Of a stretch of DNA of 64,000 nucleotides, positions 43,438 through 51,583 are shown in pieces. The stretch covers positions 4,092,001-4,156,000 of the forward strand of contig NZ_CP040077.1 of assembly GCF_005280735.1 (NCBI RefSeq), read 5' to 3'. The notes beneath the pieces are model-generated. The model searched no databases. It saw only the letters and a list, made by a program, of their open reading frames with translations, and had not been told where the DNA came from. Made by a program: the position numbers and the translations under genes. Position 1 is the stretch's first letter, and every line of letters begins with the position of its first letter. This stretch comes from Trinickia violacea (GTDB taxonomy: Bacteria; Pseudomonadota; Gammaproteobacteria; Burkholderiales; Burkholderiaceae).

Positions 43438-46035
43438 TTAGGCCACGATGTTCACGAGGCGGCCCGGCACGATGATGACCTTCTTCGGCGGACGGCCTTC
43501 GGCGAACTTCTCGAACATCTCGTGCGCAAGCGCGGCTTGCTCGATCGCCTCGCGCGATGCGTCCTTTGCAACCGTCAGCGCGCCGCGTACCTTGCCGTTC
43601 ACCTGCAGCACGAGTTCGATCTCGGCTTGCTCGAGCGCTTGCTCGTCGACCTTCGGCCACGCCGCATCGAGCAGACCGCCGAATTCGCCGGCGTAACCGA
43701 GCTCGCTCCACAGCTGATGCGTGACGTGCGGCACAACCGGGTACAGCACGCGCAGCAAAATGCCGTACGTCTCGCGCAGCACCGCGCCTTGCGCTTCCTT
43801 CGCGCCTTCGAGCGCGTTGAGCATCTTCATCGCCGCCGAAACGACCGTGTTGTACTGCAAGCGCTGATAGTCGAAATCGGCCTGCTTCAGCACGCTATGG
43901 ATTTCACGACGCACGGCCTTGTCGGCGTCCGATTGGGTCGCCGCGTCGAACGCGCCGCGCTCGCGCAGCACCGCCTGGTTCGCGAAGCCGAACCCCCACA
44001 CGCGCCGCAGGAAGCGGCTCGCGCCCTCGACGCCCGCGCCCGACCACTCGAGCTGCTGCTCGGGCGGCGCCGCGAACATCGTGAAGAGGCGCGCGGTATC
44101 CGCGCCGTGCTGGTCGATCAGCAACTGCGGATCGACGCCGTTGTTCTTCGACTTCGACATCTTCTCGATGCCGCCGAGCACGACCGGCTGGCCGTCCGCG
44201 TTCAGCGTCGCGCCGACCGGGCGGCCCTTGTCGTCGTGCGAGACGGTGACGTCGGCCGGGTTGTACCAAATTTTCTTGCCCGACGCGTCTTCTCGGTAGA
44301 ACGTTTCGTTGAGCACCATGCCCTGCGTGAGCAGGTTCTTCGCCGGCTCGCCGAACTCGACGAGGCCGAGGTCGCGCGACACCTTCGCCCAGAAGCGCGA
44401 GTACAGCAGGTGCAGAATCGCGTGCTCGATGCCGCCGATGTATTGGTCCATCGGCATCCAGTAGTCGGTGCGCGCGTCGACCATCGTCGCCGCGTCGGGC
44501 GACGCGTAGCGGTAGAAGTACCACGACGAATCGACGAAGGTGTCCATCGTGTCGGTCTCGCGCTTGGCCGGTGCGCCGCACTTGGGACACGTGCAGTTCA
44601 CGAACGCGGCCGATTTCGCGAGCGGGTTGCCGGTGCCGTCCGGCACGAGGTCTTCCGGCAGCACGACGGGCAGGTCCTGTTCCGGCACCGGCACGTCGCC
44701 GCAGGCCGGGCAGTGGATGATCGGGATCGGGGTGCCCCAGTAGCGCTGGCGCGAGATGCCCCAATCGCGCAGGCGCCAGGTGATCTGCTTGTCGCCGAGC
44801 TCGAGCGACTTGAGATCGGCGGCGATGGCGTCGACGGCCGCGTCATAGCCCATGCCGTCGTACTTGCCGCTCGCCACGCACACACCGCCGGCCGTCTTGT
44901 CGCCGTACCACTCTTGCCACGCGTCGGTCGAGTACTGCTGGCCTTCGAGCGCGATGACCTGCTTGATCGGCAGACCGTATTTCTTCGCGAACGCGAAATC
45001 GCGCTCGTCGTGCGCCGGCACACCCATCACCGCGCCTTCGCCATAGGTCATCAGCACGTAGTTGCCGACCCACACCTCGACCGGCTCCTGCGTCAGCGGA
45101 TGCTTGACGAAAAAGCCCGTCGCCATGCCCTTCTTTTCCATCGTCATGACGTCGGCTTCCGCGACGCCGCCGCGTTTGCATTCGTCGACGAACGCTTGCA
45201 GCTCGGGCTTGCCTTTCGCAAGATGCGTGGCGAGCGGATGCTCGGCGGCCACGGCGCAGAACGTGACGCCCATGATCGTGTCCGCACGCGTCGTGAACAC
45301 GCGCAACAGCTTGTGCTCGCCGTCGAGTTCGTACGGGAAGCCGAAGTTCACGCCGAAGCTCTTGCCGATCCAGTTCTGCTGCATGAGCTTCACGCGCTCG
45401 GGCCAGCCGAGGCCGTCGAGGTCGTGCAGCAATTCATCGGCGTATTGCGTGATCCGCATGTAGTACATCGGGATCTCGCGCTTTTCCACGAGTGCGCCCG
45501 AGCGCCAGCCGCGGCCGTCGATCACCTGCTCGTTCGCGAGCACGGTCTGATCGACAGGGTCCCAGTTCACGGTGCCCGTTTTCTTGTACGCGATGCCCTT
45601 TTCCAGCATCTTCAGGAACAGCCACTGGTTCCACTTGTAGTACTCGGGCTTGCAGGTGGCGATTTCGCGCGACCAGTCGATCGCCAGGCCCATCGACTGC
45701 ATCTGCCCCTTCATGTACGCGATGTTGTCGTAGGTCCACTTCGCGGGCGGCACGCCGTTGGCCATCGCAGCGTTTTCGGCGGGCATGCCGAACGCGTCCC
45801 AGCCCATCGGCATCAGCACGTTGAAGCCGTTCATCCGCAGATAGCGGTACATCACGTCGTTGATCGTGTAGTTCCGCACGTGCCCCATGTGCAGCTTGCC
45901 CGACGGATACGGCAGCATCGAGACGCAATAGAACTTCTGCTTACCGGCGATTTCTGCGGACTTGTAGGCATCGGCGGCGCGCCAGTCTTGCTGGGCGGCG
46001 GCTTCGACATCGGCGGGTAAGTATCTTTCTTGCAT
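43438..46035 (-). CDS. leuS: Leucyl-tRNA synthetase
   Basis: Class I synthetase with editing domain, 865 residues from ATG 46035 (MQERYLPADVEAAAQQDW). HIGH motif PYPSGKLHMGHVRNYTINDV near residue 43; editing-domain block GVTFCAVAAEHPLATHLA near 250; WGTPIPIIHCPACGDVPVP; KMSKSKNNGVDPQ near 620. The frame is open upstream to 46095, but homology and length favour 46035. Three GAAATGCGG-like repeats lie about 90 bases upstream. Confidence 0.98.
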   Translation of the reverse strand: MQERYLPADVEAAAQQDWRAADAYKSAEIAGKQKFYCVSMLPYPSGKLHMGHVRNYTINDVMYRYLRMNGFNVLMPMGWDAFGMPAENAAMANGVPPAKWTYDNIAYMKGQMQSMGLAIDWSREIATCKPEYYKWNQWLFLKMLEKGIAYKKTGTVNWDPVDQTVLANEQVIDGRGWRSGALVEKREIPMYYMRITQYADELLHDLDGLGWPERVKLMQQNWIGKSFGVNFGFPYELDGEHKLLRVFTTRADTIMGVTFCAVAAEHPLATHLAKGKPELQAFVDECKRGGVAEADVMTMEKKGMATGFFVKHPLTQEPVEVWVGNYVLMTYGEGAVMGVPAHDERDFAFAKKYGLPIKQVIALEGQQYSTDAWQEWYGDKTAGGVCVASGKYDGMGYDAAVDAIAADLKSLELGDKQITWRLRDWGISRQRYWGTPIPIIHCPACGDVPVPEQDLPVVLPEDLVPDGTGNPLAKSAAFVNCTCPKCGAPAKRETDTMDTFVDSSWYFYRYASPDAATMVDARTDYWMPMDQYIGGIEHAILHLLYSRFWAKVSRDLGLVEFGEPAKNLLTQGMVLNETFYREDASGKKIWYNPADVTVSHDDKGRPVGATLNADGQPVVLGGIEKMSKSKNNGVDPQLLIDQHGADTARLFTMFAAPPEQQLEWSGAGVEGASRFLRRVWGFGFANQAVLRERGAFDAATQSDADKAVRREIHSVLKQADFDYQRLQYNTVVSAAMKMLNALEGAKEAQGAVLRETYGILLRVLYPVVPHVTHQLWSELGYAGEFGGLLDAAWPKVDEQALEQAEIELVLQVNGKVRGALTVAKDASREAIEQAALAHEMFEKFAEGRPPKKVIIVPGRLVNIVA

Positions 46036-46125
46036 GGTGTGGTTCGGGCTGGCTGTGCGTTCACGCCCTGTTGCGCCCGGCGGTGCGGGCGGCACCGGGC
46101 GCGTTGGGTGTGGCTGTTAAATGTC

Positions 46126-46157
46126 GAAATGCGGTCGAAAATGCGGCTGAAATGCGG
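46126..46157. repeat. Three near-direct repeats upstream of leuS
   Basis: GAAATGCGG at 46126-46134, GAAAATGCGG at 46137-46146 and GAAATGCGG at 46149-46157; spacing of 11-12 bases, about one helical turn. Confidence 0.45.
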
Positions 46158-46233
46158 GTTCCCTGTCGCCTGACCAGCGCGGGGAAAGGGCTGATTATAC
46201 CGTTCGCGCGGGATTACCCGAAGCGCCGGCCCG

Positions 46234-46677
46234 CTACGGATTGGCTGCGTCCGGCGCGCTCGCGCCCGGCGGTTCGGTCACGAAGCCGATGCGCTCGAGC
46301 CCCGCCTGCTGCGCCGCGCCCATCACTTGCGCGATGATCTCGTAGCGGGTCGCGCGCGCCGCGCGTAGATGGATCTCGGGCGCCTCGGCCAGCTTGCCCG
46401 CCGCGACGAACTTCGCGCGCATGGCATCGAGCGAAATCGGCTGACCGTCCCAGTAGATCTTGCCGGCAGCGTCGATCGACAGCGAAATCGTGTTCGGGGT
46501 CTGGCGCGCCGGGGCGGAGGCGACCTTCGGCAAGTCGAGCCGGATCGCGTGCGTGAAAAGCGGCGCCGTGATGATGAAGATGACGAGCAGCACGAGCATC
46601 ACGTCGATGAGCGGCGTCATGTTGATGTCCGCCATCGGCGCGGCAGTCTGCTTCTTGTCGAGTCCGCCGAATGCCAT
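46234..46677 (-). CDS. exbD: ExbD/TolR-family biopolymer transport protein
   Basis: 147 residues. One N-terminal membrane helix (PLIDVMLVLLVIFIITAPLF, about 23-42) with the conserved proton-path Asp in MTPLIDVML, and a periplasmic domain containing LRAARATRYEIIAQVM. Forms the proton-driven motor with the ExbB/TolQ homologue encoded 41 bases upstream. No tonB, tolA, tolB or pal gene is adjacent, so ExbD and TolR cannot be told apart from context. Confidence 0.9.
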   Translation of the reverse strand: MAFGGLDKKQTAAPMADINMTPLIDVMLVLLVIFIITAPLFTHAIRLDLPKVASAPARQTPNTISLSIDAAGKIYWDGQPISLDAMRAKFVAAGKLAEAPEIHLRAARATRYEIIAQVMGAAQQAGLERIGFVTEPPGASAPDAANP

Positions 46678-46718
46678 GCCGTGCTCTCCGCTTGGGTCCG
46701 CTTGGGTCCAGTTTCCGC

Positions 46719-47429
46719 TCAGGACGCCTCGACGCGGCGCGACGCTGCCGCCTCGTGCGGCGCGGCGTCCTGCGGCGCGCAGACGTACACGTGAAGATCG
46801 TGCGCGAAACCGTCGAGCTCTTCGGACAATTGCCGCGCCATGCGCCCGAGCACGTTGTACGCTAGCACGGCGGGAATGGCGACGACGAGGCCGAACGCCG
46901 TCATGATGAGCGCCTCGCCGACCGGCCCCGCGACGTTCTCGATCATCGCCTGACCGCTCGCCGCAATGCTGCCGAGCGCGTGATAGATACCCCAGACCGT
47001 GCCGAGCAAGCCGACGAACGGCGCCGTGCTGCCGACCGACGCAAGCAGCACCTGCCCGAACTCGAGCCGCCGCTGCGACGCGGCGAGCGCCTGACGCAGC
47101 GCGCGCAGCACCCGCTCGCTGCGCTCGACGCGCGCGAGCAGCGCGCCCGGCGTGTGCACCTCGGCCGATTCGAGTGCGGCTTCGGCGAGCGGCGCGAACA
47201 CGCGCTCCTTATCGGCGAAGCGCAAGGCGAGCACGCCATCGGAGAGCGTCGACGCCTGCCAGAACAGCGTGAGCGCGCGGGGCGCCTGGCGCTTCGCGCG
47301 CGCGAGCATCCAGCTTTTCACGATCAGGAAGCACCAGCTCGCCACCGACATCGCCAGCAACAGATACGCGACACCGTGCGTGACGGCGTCGCTCGTTTGC
47401 AGGTAGTGAAGAATGCCGGTGTTTGCCAT
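46719..47429 (-). CDS. exbB: MotA/TolQ/ExbB proton channel family protein
   Basis: 236 residues with three membrane segments: about 15-38 (YLLLAMSVASWCFLIVKSW), about 135-155 (LLASVGSTAPFVGLLGTVWG, the hallmark block) and about 180-202 (EALIMTAFGLVVAIPAVLAYNV). Pairs with the downstream ExbD/TolR gene to convert proton flow into mechanical work. dapB is 50 bases upstream on the same strand. Confidence 0.92.
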   Translation of the reverse strand: MANTGILHYLQTSDAVTHGVAYLLLAMSVASWCFLIVKSWMLARAKRQAPRALTLFWQASTLSDGVLALRFADKERVFAPLAEAALESAEVHTPGALLARVERSERVLRALRQALAASQRRLEFGQVLLASVGSTAPFVGLLGTVWGIYHALGSIAASGQAMIENVAGPVGEALIMTAFGLVVAIPAVLAYNVLGRMARQLSEELDGFAHDLHVYVCAPQDAAPHEAAASRRVEAS

Positions 47430-47479
47430 CGGGGGTTAAAACGCTGTCGGGCGCCGTCAGGAATAAACGCGGGAGCGGC

Positions 47480-48277
47480 TCAGCGCAGGCCGAGCACGTC
47501 CTGCATGTCGTAGAGGCCGGTCTCGCGGCCCGCGAGGAAACGCACCGCGCGCAGCGCGCCTTGCGCATACGACACGCGGCTCGACGACTTGTGCGTGATC
47601 TCGATGCGCTCGCCGATGCCGGCGAAGAGCACCGTGTGATCGCCGACGATATCGCCGCCGCGAATCGCCGAGAAGCCGATCGTCGACGGATCGCGCTCGC
47701 CCGTCACGCCCTCGCGGCCATACACGGCGCAGTCCTTGAGATCGCGGCCGAGCGCCTGGGCGACCACCTCGCCCATCATCAGCGCGGTACCCGACGGGGC
47801 ATCGACTTTGTGACGATGGTGCGCTTCGATGATCTCGATGTCGTAGCCGGTCGCGAACGCACGCGCGGCGAACTCGAGCAGTTTCAGCGTGACGTTCACG
47901 CCGACGCTCATGTTCGGCGCGAACACGATGCCGATTTTCTCGGCGGCGGTGTGCAGCCGGGTTTTTTGCGCGTCGTCGAAACCGGTGGTGCCGATCACGA
48001 GCTTCACGTTGTGGCGCAGCGCTGCCTCGACGTGCGTCATCGTGCCTTCCGGCCGCGTGAAATCGATCAGGTAATCGGCAGCGGCGAAGACGCGGTCGAT
48101 ATCGTCGGTCAGCAAGACACCCGTCTCTTTGCCGAGCAATGCGCCGGCGTCCTGGCCGAGCTGCGGAGAGCCTGCGCGATCGAGCGCGCCGGCAAGCGTG
48201 ACGTCCGGGTCGTTCAAGACCGCTTCGATGAGCATCCGGCCCATCCGGCCCGATGCGCCAGCAATGGCAATTTTCAT
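47480..48277 (-). CDS. dapB: 4-hydroxy-tetrahydrodipicolinate reductase
   Basis: Lysine/meso-diaminopimelate pathway enzyme, NAD(P)H-dependent. 265 residues from ATG 48277 (MKIAIAGASGRMGRMLIEAV), whose glycine loop GASGRMGRM sits at residues 7-15. VIGTTGFDD, APNMSVGVNV and the catalytic HHRHKVDAPSGTAL block (His-His and Lys, about residue 153) are intact, as is the C-terminal FLAGRETGLYDMQDVLGL. Confidence 0.97.
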   Translation of the reverse strand: MKIAIAGASGRMGRMLIEAVLNDPDVTLAGALDRAGSPQLGQDAGALLGKETGVLLTDDIDRVFAAADYLIDFTRPEGTMTHVEAALRHNVKLVIGTTGFDDAQKTRLHTAAEKIGIVFAPNMSVGVNVTLKLLEFAARAFATGYDIEIIEAHHRHKVDAPSGTALMMGEVVAQALGRDLKDCAVYGREGVTGERDPSTIGFSAIRGGDIVGDHTVLFAGIGERIEITHKSSSRVSYAQGALRAVRFLAGRETGLYDMQDVLGLR

Positions 48278-48404
48278 GAGCAATACACGTAAAAACGCGC
48301 GTAAAAACGACGAGTTACGACGAATGTCGATCGGCCAAGGCACCGCCCAAAGAACGAAGGCGGGCGGCACATGACGTGCGCCCGCCTGTCACTTGACCGC
48401 GTTT

Positions 48405-49292
48405 TCAGCCACCCGTTCCCTGCGTGCCTTGCGACGATGACGTCACCGGCTGACTGCGCGAGGAGGAACCATCGCTGCTTTGCGGGCCCGTCGGGCCCAC
48501 CGGGTTGCTGTTATCCGGCTCGTTCGGCGACGGCCGGTGGAACTGGAACTGCGGCTGGCCCTGCAGCGGTGCGGCGCCCGGCGTCATGCCCGCGGTGGAC
48601 GGCGGCACAGTCACCGACGGCCGGTTGGTCGGCGTCGACGTGATCTGGCCCGTGGCGCGGTTGGCAGCCTGGGCCGCCTGCGCGTTCGCGGCGGTTGCCG
48701 GCAGCGAGCCTGCCTGCGCAGCTTCGTCCGTCGGCGAGGCGACCGTCGCGAGCGGCGCCGGAGAAGCCGACGCCGACGCCGCGCTCGCAGCGCTTGCCGC
48801 GGCGGCTTGGCTGGCCTCGAGCGCCGCTTCCACGGCCTTTTCCTTCGCAGCCTTCTTCTTGCCGAGCTTGTCGCCGTCGATGTCGGCGAGCAATTCAAGA
48901 TTGGACGGCAGGTTGTCGCCACCCGACCAGCTCGCGACCCGGTCGTTCTGGAAGTTCACGACGAAGTCGCGCTGCTCGACGATCGACGTCGAGCCGCGCT
49001 TGAAATAGAACAGATAGTCCCAGCGATCGGCATGGAACATGTCCGAGAGCAGCGGCGTGCCGAGCAGCGCCTTCACCTGATCCCGCGACATGCCGACCTG
49101 CATCTTCGCCGCCATTTCCGACGACACGAAATTGCCCTGGACGATGGTAATCCGGTAGGGCGTGATGGATTGCGCGATGCGCTGCGTGACGCTGTTGTAG
49201 GTCGAGCATCCCGCGAGGGCCGCCACCGCGGCGGCTACGATCAAGGTACCCCGCACGCGGCTCCCCCGGTTCAAAAGAAAATTTGGAATCAT
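48405..49292 (-). CDS. bamE: Outer membrane assembly lipoprotein BamE with long low-complexity tail
   Basis: Lipoprotein of the BAM complex. Signal sequence with lipobox ALAGC, lipidated Cys 29 counted from ATG 49292. The BamE fold (about residues 30-135) includes the diagnostic YRITIVQGNFVSSEMAAKMQVGMS, LLGTPLLSDMFHADRWDYLF and VNFQNDRV. Beyond it is a Lys/Ala stretch and then about 145 residues rich in Ala, Ser, Pro, Thr and Gln, absent from the 113-residue E. coli protein. Divergent from fur, as often in Proteobacteria. Confidence 0.93.
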   Translation of the reverse strand: MIPNFLLNRGSRVRGTLIVAAAVAALAGCSTYNSVTQRIAQSITPYRITIVQGNFVSSEMAAKMQVGMSRDQVKALLGTPLLSDMFHADRWDYLFYFKRGSTSIVEQRDFVVNFQNDRVASWSGGDNLPSNLELLADIDGDKLGKKKAAKEKAVEAALEASQAAAASAASAASASASPAPLATVASPTDEAAQAGSLPATAANAQAAQAANRATGQITSTPTNRPSVTVPPSTAGMTPGAAPLQGQPQFQFHRPSPNEPDNSNPVGPTGPQSSDGSSSRSQPVTSSSQGTQGTGG

Positions 49293-49393
49293 TTCACTCA
49301 CCGTGCGGGCCCGCCTGGAAAGGCTGAAGAGGCCGCGCGAGTTACACCGAAGATGACCGGAACAGCAAAAACACATTACTATTAGAACCCTGC

Positions 49394-49399
49394 ATTGTA
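49394..49399 (-). promoter_or_regulatory. -10-like element for bamE
   Basis: TACAAT on the minus strand, 101 bases from the bamE start; the -35 would overlap the fur start codon. Weak evidence. Confidence 0.35.
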
Positions 49400-49417
49400 C
49401 TCTAGGGATGCCTACCG

Positions 49418-49846
49418 ATGACCAATCCGACCGATCTCAAGAATATCGGGCTCAAGGCGACCCTACCGCGCCTCAAGATTCTCGAGATTTTTCAGCACAG
49501 TGCGGTGCGCCACCTCACCGCTGAAGACGTTTACCGAAGCCTGCTGAATGAAGAGCTCGATATCGGGCTCGCGACGGTTTATCGCGTGCTCACGCAATTC
49601 GAGCAAGCGGGACTTTTGTCGCGCAGCAACTTCGAGTCCGGCAAGGCCGTGTTCGAACTCAACGAAGGCACGCACCACGATCACCTGGTCTGCCTCGACT
49701 GCGGGCTCGTAGAAGAATTTTTCGACCCCGAAATCGAAAGCCGCCAGCAATCGATCGCCAAGGAGCGCGGCTTCAAGCTGCAAGAGCACGCGCTCGCGTT
49801 GTACGGGGCTTGCACCAAGGAAAACTGCCCGCATCGCAAGCACTGA
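49418..49846 (+). CDS. fur: Ferric uptake regulator Fur
   Basis: Iron-responsive repressor, 142 residues. N-terminal winged helix (TLPRLKILEIFQ, VYRSLLNEELDIGLATVYRVLTQF; the latter is the recognition region around residues 40-63). Metal sites: THHDHLVCLDCGLVEEF (about 86-102) with CxxC, and the second pair CTKENCPHRKH at the C-terminus. No obvious Fur box was identified in the 125-base gap to bamE. Confidence 0.97.
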   Translation: MTNPTDLKNIGLKATLPRLKILEIFQHSAVRHLTAEDVYRSLLNEELDIGLATVYRVLTQFEQAGLLSRSNFESGKAVFELNEGTHHDHLVCLDCGLVEEFFDPEIESRQQSIAKERGFKLQEHALALYGACTKENCPHRKH

Positions 49847-49870
49847 GCGTACGAATCAAGCGTCAAGGAT

Positions 49871-49902
49871 GCGAAAAAGCCGCCCACGGGCGGCTTTTTC
49901 GC
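49871..49902. terminator. Bidirectional intrinsic terminator between fur and allA
   Basis: GCGAAAAAGCCGCCC and GGGCGGCTTTTTCGC are perfectly complementary around AC. Confidence 0.93.
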
Positions 49903-49955
49903 GCTGGCCTCGCGTGTCGGCGAGGCCAGCGGCGGTGTAACGGCTTGCACCACGC

Positions 49956-50462
49956 TCAATGAGCGAGGACTTCGTCGAACGCCAGCCGATACGGCTCAAT
50001 CAATGTGACCTCATCGCAATTCGGCTGATTGCCGCCGCGATCGACGACGATGAAGTCCCCTTCCCGCTCGAGCACGATCAGCGGATGGTGCCAGACCCCT
50101 CGAGCGTAGTTCACGCCCTGAAAGCCTTCGCCCGCGAACGCGCGCATCCGCGCCGGATCGAACTCGCCCGCGGGCGCCACGACGACGAGGTACTTCACGT
50201 CGCCAAGCGGAATGAACGCCTGACTGCCGAGCGGGTGGCGCTCCATGAGCGCGACGTCGAGCGGCAGAGAACGCGGCTGGCCGCGAAACACGTTGATGAG
50301 CGGGCGCCCGCCCGCTTCTGTCACGTCGACCGTCGCGAGATCGTGAAAGCGCTCGGTCGTGCCGCCGTTGATCGGGAAGTGCCGCGCGCCCGCGAGCTCG
50401 ATGACGTCGCCGAACGGCGCGAACGCCTCGCGCGTGAGCCGTTCCACATGGAGGGTATTCAT
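49956..50462 (-). CDS. allA: Ureidoglycolate lyase
   Basis: Splits ureidoglycolate to glyoxylate and urea at the end of purine/allantoin breakdown. 168 residues. MNTLHVERLTREAFAPFGDVIE is the family start; NVFRGQPRSLPLDVALMERHPLGSQAFIPLG (about 58-88, cited by its ends NVFRG and FIPLG) holds the cupin metal-site region, and GVWHHPLIVL the later histidines. Starts 10 bases behind alc, so the two are cotranscribed. Confidence 0.95.
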   Translation of the reverse strand: MNTLHVERLTREAFAPFGDVIELAGARHFPINGGTTERFHDLATVDVTEAGGRPLINVFRGQPRSLPLDVALMERHPLGSQAFIPLGDVKYLVVVAPAGEFDPARMRAFAGEGFQGVNYARGVWHHPLIVLEREGDFIVVDRGGNQPNCDEVTLIEPYRLAFDEVLAH

Positions 50463-50472
50463 CGCTGCCTCG

Positions 50473-51483
50473 TTACTCGATTTCGCCCCACAGACGCAGG
50501 CGCGACACGCCGCCGTCCGGGAAGATGTTGAAGCGCACGTGCGTCACCGGACCGAGCGCGGCCAGTTCGGCCTCGAAGGTATGCACGTTGTCCATTTTGA
50601 GCGGCTGCTCGGGCAACAGCACCGGCCAGAACATGGCCTGGGTGATCAACGACTCGTCGGTGCCGCCCGCGACGCGCGCCGCCTGCAGCGAACAGCGGTC
50701 CGGGAAGTTGCCCTTGAAGTGGGCCGTATCGACTTCGACGCGCTTGATCACCCCCGGATGCGCCAGTGCGACGATCGCCCAATCATTGCCGGGCTCGCGC
50801 CGGCGCCGCGTCTCCCAGCCGTCTCCCATGTTCACGCCGCGGCCCGGCATCAGGATCGTCGAGGCGAGACCGAAGTGCTGGTTGTTCGTGGCGACCAGAT
50901 ATGCGCCGTTCTCCGCCGCCGCCAGATCGACCGACACGCCGCGCTCCGCACGGCTCCAATCGACCGTCGGCTGACCGTACACGCGCAACCGGGCAATGCC
51001 GCCGTCCGGGTAGATATTCACGCGCAGATGCGTATAGGGACGCACGTCCGTCACTTCGAGGTAATGGTGCTGATTGCCTTGCAGCGTCGTCGCGGGCACG
51101 ATCGCGTGCCATTGGGCGTTATCGGCCGGCGTGTCGCCGTCGGCATAGCATGCTTCGATCGAAGCGGCCGGCGGGAAGTTGCCCGTGAAGTGGCTCGTAT
51201 CGACATCGACGCCGTAGATCGTGCCCGGCCGCGCGAGCTTCACGATGCAGTAGTCGTAGCCGGTGGTGCGCTTGCGGCGCGTCTCCCAGCCATCCATCCA
51301 CTTGCCGTGATCGTCATATTTGCCGGGGATGAAGACCGCCGGTTGCGGGTCGAGCATGCGCTCTTTCGGCGCGAAGAATTCGTCGCTCGCGAAGATCGCT
51401 TTGGCGCCGAGGCGCGGGTCGGCGAGGTTCAGGTAGCGGCGCGTGAACGAGGGGGCGTTGGGGTCGAGAGTCGGAATGGCCAT
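50473..51483 (-). CDS. alc: Allantoicase
   Basis: Hydrolyses allantoate to ureidoglycolate plus urea. 336 residues from ATG 51483 (MAIPTLDPNAPSFTRRYLNLA). The internal duplication of the family is plain: DGWETRRKR...DYCIVKLARPGTIYGVDVDTSHFTGNFP near residue 65 and DGWETRRRR...DWAIVALAHPGVIKRVEVDTAHFKGNFP near 235. Downstream of dctA by 100 bases on the same strand with no terminator between, and upstream of allA. Confidence 0.96.
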   Translation of the reverse strand: MAIPTLDPNAPSFTRRYLNLADPRLGAKAIFASDEFFAPKERMLDPQPAVFIPGKYDDHGKWMDGWETRRKRTTGYDYCIVKLARPGTIYGVDVDTSHFTGNFPPAASIEACYADGDTPADNAQWHAIVPATTLQGNQHHYLEVTDVRPYTHLRVNIYPDGGIARLRVYGQPTVDWSRAERGVSVDLAAAENGAYLVATNNQHFGLASTILMPGRGVNMGDGWETRRRREPGNDWAIVALAHPGVIKRVEVDTAHFKGNFPDRCSLQAARVAGGTDESLITQAMFWPVLLPEQPLKMDNVHTFEAELAALGPVTHVRFNIFPDGGVSRLRLWGEIE

Positions 51484-51583
51484 GATGCGGTTGAATCTCC
51501 GGTGAATGGCGGCGGGCAAGTTCTATGGCCTGCCCGTCTGGAAACGTAAGAAAGCGGTGGGTCGCCAGGGATGCGTGGGCGGC

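Noticed and set aside
42991..46020. 1009-codon plus-strand open frame opposite leuS
   Set aside because: Antisense shadow of leuS, rich in Arg/His/Val with no recognisable domain.
50473..51483. Internal repeat within the allantoicase gene
   Set aside because: The twofold DGWETRR...HF-GNFP repeat is the normal tandem-domain architecture of allantoicase, not a recent duplication.
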